From: Caldifarciminota bacterium 4484_18
GTDB taxonomy: Bacteria > Hydrothermota > UBA3073 > NMUJ01
Assembly: GCA_002256535.1 (NCBI GenBank)
Contig: NMUJ01000031.1
Location: forward strand, 1-6,183
Direction: 5' to 3'
Length of the DNA: 6,183 nt
The position numbers and the translations under genes were made by a program. This document shows positions 1 to 6,183 of the stretch, one piece after another. The notes beneath the pieces were generated by a model. It saw only the letters and a program-made list of their open reading frames with translations. It ran no database searches and was not told where the DNA came from. Numbering within the stretch: the first letter of the stretch is position 1; each line of letters begins with the position of its first letter.

Positions 1-124
1 CAGCTCGCATTAGCTGATTTGCTATGTACCGTCCCACAGCGGTTCTTTTAAGTCTAACTGTCAATTTAATGCTACTTACTGCGAACTCTAATAACCGTTC
101 TGATAAATCGCTTACATTTTGCAT
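1..124 (-). CDS. Four-helix-bundle protein (23S rRNA IVP / S23 family), 3' end beyond window
   Basis: This is the N-terminal 41 codons of a gene that leaves the window at base 1. The visible protein begins MQNVSDLSERLLEFAV and continues through KRTAVGRYIANQLMRA. The pattern D-L-x-E-R-L-x-x-F-A, then about 15 residues later G-R-x-I-A-x-Q-L-x-R-(A/S), is the first two-helix signature of the four-helix-bundle family (23S rRNA intervening-sequence protein, PF05635-like, usually about 115-130 residues). The diversity-generating-retroelement accessory protein Avd belongs to the same fold. The biochemical role of the stand-alone members is unknown. The ATG at 124-122 is the first possible start after an in-frame TGA at 130-128. 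No purine-rich Shine-Dalgarno sequence precedes it: the leader is the ATGCAAAATGCA repeat itself. The gene is not recognisable by length because most of it is outside. Family assignment rests on my reading of the motif, not on a search. Confidence 0.8.
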   Translation of the reverse strand, partial: MQNVSDLSERLLEFAVSSIKLTVRLKRTAVGRYIANQLMRA

Positions 125-157
125 TTTTCAATCTGCATTTTGCATTCTGCATTGAGC
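80..157 (-). repeat. 78-bp repeat, copy A (leader and first 15 codons of the four-helix-bundle gene)
   Basis: This segment matches 252-329 over 78 bases without gaps and with four mismatches, all transitions (at 91, 110, 129 and 133 here). Read on the minus strand it contains the TGCAAAATGCA-type leader (157 down to 125) and codons 1-15 of the four-helix-bundle gene. Of the two coding differences, one is synonymous (AGC/AGT, Ser5) and one changes Leu12 to Ser in the other copy. It continues into an intact reading frame here, so it is the functional-looking copy. Confidence 0.9.
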
Positions 158-200
158 GAAAGCGTCTATACGGTGCTGTGGCGTTCCTTCGTGAATACAA
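155..200. other. Non-repeat spacer between repeat copies
   Basis: These 46 bases separate the right end of the left element from the palindromic unit. They are GC-richer than the repeats around them. I see no open frame of note, promoter or RNA motif in them. Confidence 0.4.
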
Positions 201-326
201 CATTGCAAAATGAAGATTGCAAAGTGCAAATTGCAAATTGCAAAGTCATCATGCGAACTCTGATAACCGTTCTGATAAATCACTTACATTTTGCATTTTC
301 CAATTTGCATTTTGCATTCTGCATTG
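201..326. mobile_element. Candidate MITE-like palindromic unit, internally deleted four-helix-bundle element
   Basis: The arms 201-243 and 284-326 are inverted repeats: the reverse complement of the right arm matches the left arm at 33 of 43 positions with no gaps. Both are built from TGCAAA/TTGCAA-type words. The roughly 40-base centre holds the truncated start of the four-helix-bundle gene. The simplest reading is a small element with terminal inverted repeats that carried a four-helix-bundle gene and lost almost all of it. No transposase is visible and I see no convincing target-site duplication: the flanks are ...ATACAA on the left and AGCTA... on the right. Mobility is inferred, while the palindrome and the shared gene start are seen directly. 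It could alternatively act as a transcript-end hairpin for the operon to its right, because transcripts on the minus strand would fold it, but it has no T-tract typical of an intrinsic terminator. Confidence 0.55.
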
Positions 327-329
327 AGC
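252..329 (-). repeat. 78-bp repeat, copy B (truncated duplicate of the gene start)
   Basis: This is the second copy of the 78-bp repeat, offset by 172 bases from copy A. On the minus strand it again has an ATG (296-294) and encodes MQNVSDLSERLSEFA, then hits TGA where the homology to copy A stops. It is therefore a dead 15-codon fragment of the four-helix-bundle gene, not an independent gene. Its outer end lies only 11 bases beyond the preserved stop codon (341-343) of the exported-protein gene. Confidence 0.9.
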
Positions 330-340
330 TATTGCGCTAA

Positions 341-481
341 CTATCGGATGATGGCTAATTTGCCAATCTTTTCCTTACCGTCGGGTGTCACTATCTGGTA
401 GATGTAGAGGCCGCTGACCACTTCTTGACCCTCGTTTGTTAACATATCCCAGTACGTGGCACCAGCTTCGGGATCCTGATC
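341..481 (-). pseudogene. Out-of-frame C-terminal tail of the exported protein (sorting/Ig-like domain remnant)
   Basis: Reading the minus strand from 481 to the TAG at 343-341 gives 46 residues: DQDPEAGATYWDMLTNEG, then QEVVSGLYIYQIVTPDGKEK, then IGKLAIIR. This is the classic last half of the FlgD-Ig-like / type IX secretion C-terminal tail (W-D-x-L-x-x-x-G-x-x-V-x-S-G-x-Y-x-Y, then G-K-x-K-I-G-K-x-x-I-x-R). It has no start codon suited to independent expression and lies directly behind the exported-protein gene, in a different frame from it. It is therefore the detached 3' end of that gene. The usual first strand of the domain (I-R-I-[YF]-T-L-x-G-x-L-V-x-T-I) is missing between the two frames, so this is a deletion and not just a one-base slip. 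Confidence 0.85.
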
Positions 482-3450
482 TTACAACGTGATGGTAGCC
501 CAAAGAACCATACTTTATGCTCGTAACGGGTGGCATCCCATGGTGCACGTATGTAATAGGGGTTGGGTACCACATATATGCTGTCGAGTGAGTAATCAGG
601 TTTCGACCTGTATGGGTAGGTTACAATACGGAATTCGTCGTCGGTGGTTAGCTTCTTGAGCGTTTTCACGTAGAATATGTCACCAGGTTCGGGGGGGTGA
701 GGTTCTCCAGTTGTGGGTTCGTGTAGCGTGAAATACCCCATGAGTTGCCCATCGGGTGAGAATATACGAAGGTATTCGCCCGGCTCCCATATCGTATCGT
801 TGTCAAGGTCACGAAGCCAGAACTCGGTAAATGTATCAAGTGTGACGTTCCAGATGTATAGGTATGCAGGGAAATCATGGTATCCATAGCATACAGTGTC
901 GGTGAACCTTATCTCGTAATCGTATGAGGTGAACTCTCTCTGTGAGGTGTATTTGATTTCGTAATTGGAGTCACCCTCTCTCCAGTAGCTTGTGGAGCTG
1001 TCGATCACATACTCGAAATCGGGGGTGTTATCTTCTATGAATACAAATTCCAGTATATAACCTTGTAGTTCCTTGAACAGCTCAAGGTAATAAGGATCCG
1101 TTTTCTTTAATTCGATGGAATCACACAATAGGCTATCGGATTGCCAGATCTGTGCGTAATCGGGGCCGTCAGTACCTACAAACTTTATGGTTAACGTACA
1201 TGCGGGTACGATGCCGGGGTTGGTGATTACCACATCACCTTTGTAGTTGCAGCTACCGTAAGTATGCTCTATATCGCCACGTGCTTGCTCGTAATCGGTG
1301 GCTAACTTGGCGTAGGGGATGACCCAGTAGGTTTTGCCGGTTTTGCCACTCTCGAGTGAACCCACCCCATACGTAGGTAATGGTCGCGAATATGAAGTAA
1401 CCGTGTAGTAATATGTGATTCCAGGGGTTAGCTCATCATCTATGAAATAATGGCGTAGCCCGGTTTGGGGGCCAACCTCTTCGCTACGATATACGTCGAT
1501 GATGAACTCCTCACCTGCTTGTGGGCTGACGGGGTTACTCACACCGGGAGAGAATTCACCATCTTTTATCGCAAATATCATGCTGTCGATTAATATCCAT
1601 GCACCTGATATGTAGCCAGGATATGTATCGTAGGTTCTCAATCTCACCGTATCACGGATGATGGCGAACCCGTCACCTATGCTGGGGGTGGGGTTGTACT
1701 CGTAAAATGTAAGCTCGCCATCGGTAACCTTGGCGATAATTATGTCATTGTTGGTGATAAATCGTACCTTATACGAGCCAGCGGGTGTGACCACATCACC
1801 GATGTGAGTTCTAAGGAACCGTACGAACCTGGCAGTAGCTGTGGATACACCGGCTGTGTGGGTGATTATTACAGTATCAGGTGTACGTGTATCGGGTAGA
1901 TCGTACTCGGCGATCAATTCCCAATCTTCCGGTAACCCGGTAAGGCTACGATATACGCGATAGCCTTCGAACGTTTTCAACCCCGTCATCGGGCATACAT
2001 AATGTTCGGCACGGTCGTCCCATGAGATGTAAGCTTTATGTTCGCCAGGTACTACAACGACTTGCGGTGATGGTGGAGGTGCAAACCCCATATAGCCGGT
2101 GTTGAACTGCTTGATAGCGTATTGGGCGTGCTCACAGAGCTCTTCGTAGGTGAGCCCCACCACAACAGCGACGGTGAATGAGATCTCCTCACCTGGCATA
2201 AGTACTGGGTATGGGCCTGAAGCTGATAGCTGCCGTACATCCATGGGTGAAGTGTATGTCATGAACGATGTATCTGCCATCATCTGATATTTTATTGAAT
2301 CTGTAGCATCGTCGTCGATGATATCACCATGTAGCCAGGTAAGGAAACCCGTCATCCCTATATCACCGGGGGTTTCGACCATCACACAACCTACATAACC
2401 GGCGGGTGTCTTCCAGCCAGGTTCTTGTGCATCACTATCATACGTGTAGCCGAGGTTGAGCTCGCGATTGTAGCCGATCATATCGTCCCATGCACCTTGG
2501 GGTTCGGTGTTTTCGCTACCTACGTCGTTGTCCATGAAGTAACCTACATAGACGTTTTTGAGCGGAAAATCGTTCATATTGCGTATCTTGTAGTTGAAAT
2601 ATACATAATCGTCGTTATATTCGTAGTTCCACGAGTAGGTACGTTGCTCGATACGGATGCCGAGCCCATGTATATCGTATGGGCCTGCATCACGTATCCA
2701 TAGTACTGTAGCGTCATCTGCGGGTATCCAATCGCCGGCTACTGCATAGGTTTCTTGCATCGCTACTATATCGCCACGTGAGGGGTCGACTTCGGTGCCG
2801 GGTGGCCGCCGTGAGTTTATGGATGTATCTACAAACGGCCATAGTGCTTGGTAAGTAGCTTGTGACATACCGGGTTGCACGAATAGGTAGTCGCCTTCAC
2901 CTTCGTAACCGTAACCTTCTGGTATACGCATGTCGCTGAAGTATAAGCCTAACCCGCTGAAATCCTTACCCGCAAGATCTTCAGCCTCGGGTACGGACAT
3001 GGCACCTAAGTCAGAGTAGTAACAGCCCTTGCTGACACGGGGTTGCCAGATGGTGTCACCATCCTCTATTATGGGGTAGAGGGCACCTACCCATACACCG
3101 GAGGCCCAGATGTAGTATTGGCCGGAACCTGCGGGGTATTCGCCGTTTAGCCCCCACAAGCTACGATCGAGTGCACCCCAGGGGAAAGTGCCATCGTAGT
3201 ATTGCCAATCGGGTGGACGACCAAATATGCCACCTTGTAGGGTGTTGCTAATACAGAGGTCACGTAGCAACCCCATACCAGCCCAGGCAACTATCCACCA
3301 GTCGGCTGGCCTATCGGAGGCTTCACCTTTGAAGCTGTGGTGTGGTTGGTATGGGTTTTGCCAGGGGAAGAAATCCGATTTATCTAAACGTGCGAATAAC
3401 GAACCAGGTATGATGACCAACATGATGGATAGTATGATAAAGGTACGCAT
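439..3450 (-). CDS. Large exported protein with Fn3-like region and broken C-terminal sorting tail
   Basis: The frame encodes 1003 residues. Residues 1-20 form a Sec signal peptide (MRTF, hydrophobic core IILSIMLVIIP, cleavage after SLFA). There is no lipobox cysteine, so it is not a lipoprotein. Residues 25-450 are an aromatic-rich region without a family I can name; 279-312 carry the motif N-D-D-Y-V-Y-F-N-Y-K-I-R-N, then Y-V-G-Y-F-M-D-N-D-V-G, seen in large surface proteins of candidate phyla. Residues 462-530 (AYISWDD ... FEGYRVYRS) and 655-690 (YYYTVTSYS) look like the two halves of one fibronectin-III domain. Residues 881-892 (DLDNDTIWEPGE) resemble a calcium-binding loop. VVPNPYYIRAPWD at 960-972 normally leads into a C-terminal sorting domain, which here ends abruptly after CKIRI in an unrelated ten-residue tail (PKLVPRTGIC). 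The start is supported by AGGAGG four bases upstream. It is probably secreted or surface-held and works with the receptor encoded just upstream. Its substrate is unknown. Confidence 0.85.
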   Translation of the reverse strand: MRTFIILSIMLVIIPGSLFARLDKSDFFPWQNPYQPHHSFKGEASDRPADWWIVAWAGMGLLRDLCISNTLQGGIFGRPPDWQYYDGTFPWGALDRSLWGLNGEYPAGSGQYYIWASGVWVGALYPIIEDGDTIWQPRVSKGCYYSDLGAMSVPEAEDLAGKDFSGLGLYFSDMRIPEGYGYEGEGDYLFVQPGMSQATYQALWPFVDTSINSRRPPGTEVDPSRGDIVAMQETYAVAGDWIPADDATVLWIRDAGPYDIHGLGIRIEQRTYSWNYEYNDDYVYFNYKIRNMNDFPLKNVYVGYFMDNDVGSENTEPQGAWDDMIGYNRELNLGYTYDSDAQEPGWKTPAGYVGCVMVETPGDIGMTGFLTWLHGDIIDDDATDSIKYQMMADTSFMTYTSPMDVRQLSASGPYPVLMPGEEISFTVAVVVGLTYEELCEHAQYAIKQFNTGYMGFAPPPSPQVVVVPGEHKAYISWDDRAEHYVCPMTGLKTFEGYRVYRSLTGLPEDWELIAEYDLPDTRTPDTVIITHTAGVSTATARFVRFLRTHIGDVVTPAGSYKVRFITNNDIIIAKVTDGELTFYEYNPTPSIGDGFAIIRDTVRLRTYDTYPGYISGAWILIDSMIFAIKDGEFSPGVSNPVSPQAGEEFIIDVYRSEEVGPQTGLRHYFIDDELTPGITYYYTVTSYSRPLPTYGVGSLESGKTGKTYWVIPYAKLATDYEQARGDIEHTYGSCNYKGDVVITNPGIVPACTLTIKFVGTDGPDYAQIWQSDSLLCDSIELKKTDPYYLELFKELQGYILEFVFIEDNTPDFEYVIDSSTSYWREGDSNYEIKYTSQREFTSYDYEIRFTDTVCYGYHDFPAYLYIWNVTLDTFTEFWLRDLDNDTIWEPGEYLRIFSPDGQLMGYFTLHEPTTGEPHPPEPGDIFYVKTLKKLTTDDEFRIVTYPYRSKPDYSLDSIYVVPNPYYIRAPWDATRYEHKVWFFGLPSRCKIRIPKLVPRTGIC

Positions 3451-3454
3451 GATA

Positions 3455-3460
3455 CCTCCT
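3455..3460 (-). promoter_or_regulatory. Shine-Dalgarno AGGAGG overlapping the upstream stop codon
   Basis: On the minus strand the receptor gene ends CTG TGA and the A of that stop is the first base of AGGAGG. TATC follows and then the ATG of the exported-protein gene. The perfect ribosome binding site fixes the start of that gene, and the 9-base gap between the two genes implies co-transcription and probably translational coupling. Confidence 0.9.
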
Positions 3461-6183
3461 CACAGGGTTAGCTTGATACCTACTCTTATTCGACGTGGTG
3501 CATTGAAGTGATGTGGGTTGGTGACACGTACCTTCCAGTACCTGTATACTTCGTTGTAGAAATCGCGATCATTATTGTAAACACGTGGATCCCATACGGG
3601 GGCGGAACCGTTATCGTCGGGTTTACCTGTAGTTGCATAGACATCTACGGGGTAGCGCCAATCCGGTACGTTACGTATGTCGAAGAATATTGTTACCGGT
3701 AACCTACCCAGGTGTAACTCCTTCTGTACGTACATGTCGAGATCCTGTATCGGTGGTAGGCGTTTGGAGCCTGGCATGCCGGGACGACCTTTCTTATCCA
3801 TAGGTGTATAGGGTAAACCTGATGTGTACTGATACATCAGGTTGATGTAGAGGTTGGAGAGCGGTTTGATACCGAAGATGGTTGGGCCCCAACCTTCTGG
3901 TAGCTCCAGTTTGATGTCCGCCTTTATGGTGTGAGGGGATTCGAACTCCAGCGGGTATTCGGATTTGGGGGGTTCAACCCCTGATGCCCTGTACCTGTAA
4001 TAGAATTCGCGTGAGGATGAGCCTGTACCTTTGGCACTTTGATATGAGTAACCTATTGTACCATAGATTAGGCCGCTACGACGTTTGATAAGCGCTATGT
4101 CGATACCTTTGATGATGGCATAATCTTCGAGCACATAGATTGTGTAGCTGGCAAGCTTCTTCTTCCAGATGGTGTTGATCTGACGTGAGGCGAGTAGGTT
4201 TTCGACATCTTTGTGATAGAATGTTATTCCTAATGCGATGTTGGACGTGAACGCATACTGGAAGCCGGCTTCGTAGGCGATGGTCTTTTCAGGGGGTAGG
4301 TTGGGGTTACCTATGAGTGGTAGGCCGGAGGTGATGTCAGCTTCGAGGTTTTGGTACATCTCACCAAACTCTACTGGTTGTACGAACTGCCCATAATGGG
4401 CGTACATTTTGGACCTATCAGTCATCGCAAATAATATGCCGAACCGTGGTGATACGTAGAGTTTGGGTGTTGCCCATGCTCTACCGGCGTCGAGGCTGTC
4501 AAGCTTTATATAGAATAAGGATCTTGGGTCCAGATAATCGATACGGATGCCGGGTTTGAGTACTAAGTCTTCGTATTCGATCTTATCCTGTATGTATGCA
4601 TCGGCGAGGATTGGATTCTTACGGTAATGGTCGAGATATGGGTTTTTGTTCACAAATTGTATGCTGGTGAGCCGCAGATCGTGCCACATGAGTGAACCAC
4701 CAAGCTTGACGAGATGATAGGCACCTATCTGTGAGGATATGGAAAATTTGACTATGTACTTGCTGGTATTACGTTGATGCCATATGGGGTAGAAATAGTA
4801 TGCGAATGCAGTACCTTCGGTAAGCCACCACCAGGGGCCACTGTTGTAGCGGATGAGGTACATGTTGCCACTGGGTTCCATCTCGTCCTCGGTGATCTCA
4901 CCGTTGAGGTAACGATGGACGTCTTCGATGTATTGGTTGATATCAAACCTATGGTACACGAGGGTGGAATCAACTATCATCCATGTATTTACCTCGTAGT
5001 AGCGATCGTTAAGCGCCTCAATGGCATGTTCGAGCTTCTCGAGTGTATCGTCACCTACCCAGTACCATTTGCCGGTGGATTCGTCCCAATACCCGTAATG
5101 TTTGACGTTTTCGTAATACCACATCCAGGCACGTTCGGCAGACCAGCCGGGTGACCATTCTTGCCACATGGGGTCGTACCAACCCGAATCTTCGGCTACG
5201 CTGACCCATGGTAATCGGTAGCCGATGGCTTTCCAGTCATTGAAATGCTTACCGTCCTGTGCACTTAGTTTGTAGTAGGTGTTGAAGTACCCTACATTGA
5301 GCTCGTAGAAAGTTCTGCTCGATAGTGTATGGGTGATCTTCAAGTTGATACGTGAGTTACCACGTTGGTAGAGTGAAGTTTCCTTTAACCAGTTACCCCA
5401 CATACGGCTATGATCGTAGGAGTGCCATCGCTGGTAACCGGCATCTACACTTAGTATGGATGTGAACCAGCTGATGGGTTGCCAGAATAGCTTCATGGTA
5501 CCACTGTAATTACGTAGGTCGTTGTGTGGCAACATAGGGGGGTGTTTATCCTGTAGGATGCGATCGACGAAACTGTCGAAGTTATCTTTGGTGAGCTCGA
5601 AACTACCGCGGTCGATTAAGTTACCAGAGAAGAAGTAGGTGAGCTTTCTATCCTCACGATGTATGAGTGGGATACCGAATGCAAGTGAAACCCTATTGTA
5701 TTTTGTTGAGTAGCGTGGGATGAATGCATCGGTGCGATACTCTAAACCGAGTTCGGGTTTATCTTTACCCTTTTTGGTGATTATGTTGACGATACCGCTC
5801 ATGGCGTGCCCATACTCGGCATCGAACCCACCTGTGTATACCGACATCTCAGCGATAGCGATGTTGTCGAGGAGGATGCCGGGTTGCATGTTAACGGGGT
5901 CGTTGACATTGATACCATCAACTATGTAGGCGACTTCACCGGTACGGCCACCTCTTATGTGTAGACCACCAGATAGACCGGCATGGGTTTCGACTGCACC
6001 TAACTGAGTGGATACGACTTCACGATAGTCGGTGGCTGGCATACGTTCGATATCTTCACCACGTAAGATGCGTGCGGAGGCGGTGACATCACGTTGTACG
6101 ATGGGACGTTTGGAGGTGACCACAATCTCTATGCCCTTGATGGCTTTGGGGGTGAGCACGAAATCGACAACAGTGGTGAGGTC
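3460..6183 (-). CDS. TonB-dependent outer-membrane receptor, N-terminus beyond window
   Basis: The reading frame is open to the right edge, so 907 residues are visible and the start is outside. Numbering from the first visible codon, DLTTVVDFVLTPKAIKG (1-17) is the last strand of a carboxypeptidase-regulatory-like domain, and EIVVTSKRP (19-27) is the usual linker into the plug. The plug shows IRGGR (76-80), YIVDGINVND (86-95) and GGFDAEYGHAMSGIVNIITKKG split around 118-139, all hallmark motifs of this receptor group. The rest alternates short amphipathic strands and loops, as in a 22-strand barrel, and includes NPNLPPEKTIAYEAG (626-640), a conserved barrel motif. It ends RRIRVGIKLTL, the last strand. 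A loop at about 307-475 is very large and tryptophan-rich. Such receptors import ligands using TonB-ExbB-ExbD energy, but the ligand here is unknown. The GTG at 6159-6157 is an internal valine, not the start. The next gene follows after 9 bases. Confidence 0.93.
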   Translation of the reverse strand, partial: DLTTVVDFVLTPKAIKGIEIVVTSKRPIVQRDVTASARILRGEDIERMPATDYREVVSTQLGAVETHAGLSGGLHIRGGRTGEVAYIVDGINVNDPVNMQPGILLDNIAIAEMSVYTGGFDAEYGHAMSGIVNIITKKGKDKPELGLEYRTDAFIPRYSTKYNRVSLAFGIPLIHREDRKLTYFFSGNLIDRGSFELTKDNFDSFVDRILQDKHPPMLPHNDLRNYSGTMKLFWQPISWFTSILSVDAGYQRWHSYDHSRMWGNWLKETSLYQRGNSRINLKITHTLSSRTFYELNVGYFNTYYKLSAQDGKHFNDWKAIGYRLPWVSVAEDSGWYDPMWQEWSPGWSAERAWMWYYENVKHYGYWDESTGKWYWVGDDTLEKLEHAIEALNDRYYEVNTWMIVDSTLVYHRFDINQYIEDVHRYLNGEITEDEMEPSGNMYLIRYNSGPWWWLTEGTAFAYYFYPIWHQRNTSKYIVKFSISSQIGAYHLVKLGGSLMWHDLRLTSIQFVNKNPYLDHYRKNPILADAYIQDKIEYEDLVLKPGIRIDYLDPRSLFYIKLDSLDAGRAWATPKLYVSPRFGILFAMTDRSKMYAHYGQFVQPVEFGEMYQNLEADITSGLPLIGNPNLPPEKTIAYEAGFQYAFTSNIALGITFYHKDVENLLASRQINTIWKKKLASYTIYVLEDYAIIKGIDIALIKRRSGLIYGTIGYSYQSAKGTGSSSREFYYRYRASGVEPPKSEYPLEFESPHTIKADIKLELPEGWGPTIFGIKPLSNLYINLMYQYTSGLPYTPMDKKGRPGMPGSKRLPPIQDLDMYVQKELHLGRLPVTIFFDIRNVPDWRYPVDVYATTGKPDDNGSAPVWDPRVYNNDRDFYNEVYRYWKVRVTNPHHFNAPRRIRVGIKLTL

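Noticed and set aside
1..51. A plus-strand frame QLALADLLCTVPQRFF ending in TAA, as a possible gene end
   Set aside because: It is only 16 codons and antisense to the four-helix-bundle reading, which has a clear family motif.
201..326. Intrinsic transcription terminator after the operon
   Set aside because: The stem is long, AT-rich and imperfect with a loop of about 40 bases and no T-run following it, so I prefer the element explanation. It could still affect transcript ends.
201..329. CRISPR-like short repeats (TGCAAATT words)
   Set aside because: The repeats are degenerate, adjoining and arranged as an inverted pair, with no unique spacers of regular length.
119..340. A 73-residue plus-strand open frame with repeated CKVQIANCKV and LHFAF words
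   Set aside because: It is a translation of the TGCAAA/TTGCAT repeats themselves and spans both repeat copies. The peptide is simply repeat-derived and there is no ribosome binding site.
375..575. A 66-residue minus-strand open frame overlapping the end of the exported-protein gene
   Set aside because: It is the third frame through the broken tail. Its translation matches neither half of the expected domain, whereas the other two frames do.
2425..2703. A 92-residue plus-strand open frame rich in Val and Ile
   Set aside because: It is an antisense shadow of the exported-protein gene. The hydrophobic look comes from complementing Tyr/Asn/Asp codons.
4774..5154. A 126-residue plus-strand open frame opposite the receptor gene
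   Set aside because: It is antisense to the strongly supported receptor frame, has no ribosome binding site or recognisable motif, and the receptor motifs continue on both sides.
6157..6159. GTG as a possible start of the receptor gene
   Set aside because: The frame stays open to the window edge and the eight codons before it (DLTTVVDF) complete the expected strand of a carboxypeptidase-regulatory-like domain, so the true start is outside.

Overview
The window appears to come from an uncultured, Gram-negative bacterium. It encodes a TonB-dependent outer-membrane receptor and a large exported protein with the 'YVVPNPYY ... SGLYIYQI ... GKLAIIR' style of C-terminal region. That style is typical of the FCB superphylum and related candidate phyla (KSB1, Calditrichota, Marinimicrobia, WOR-3, Zixibacteria). 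The exact phylum cannot be fixed from this sequence alone. All recognisable genes lie on the minus strand, so they read from the right edge of the window to the left.

Right part (3460-6183): a TonB-dependent receptor lacking only its N-terminus, which lies beyond the window. It has the end of a carboxypeptidase-regulatory-like domain, a plug domain, and a barrel with one very large tryptophan-rich extracellular loop. Its stop codon overlaps the Shine-Dalgarno sequence of the next gene, so the two are almost certainly one operon.

Middle (341-3450): a ~1000-residue exported protein with a Sec signal peptide, no lipobox, a fibronectin-III-like region interrupted by an insertion, and a C-terminal sorting/Ig-like tail. 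The tail is broken. The main frame runs off after the family-typical 'CKIRI' into a short out-of-frame end, while the last 46 codons of the expected tail survive in another frame at 341-481. A segment of 3n+1 bases appears to have been lost, perhaps between two copies of a 10-bp repeat.

Left part (1-340): a short, AT-rich repeat region that turns out to be structured. The first 41 codons of a four-helix-bundle (23S rRNA intervening-sequence-protein type) gene run off the left edge. The start of that gene and its upstream leader (78 bp) are duplicated at 252-329. The second copy is joined directly to an inverted copy of the TGCAAA-rich leader (201-243), giving a 126-bp palindromic unit. This looks like an internally deleted, MITE-like derivative of a small element whose only visible gene is the four-helix-bundle protein. 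This element is the most unusual thing in the window.
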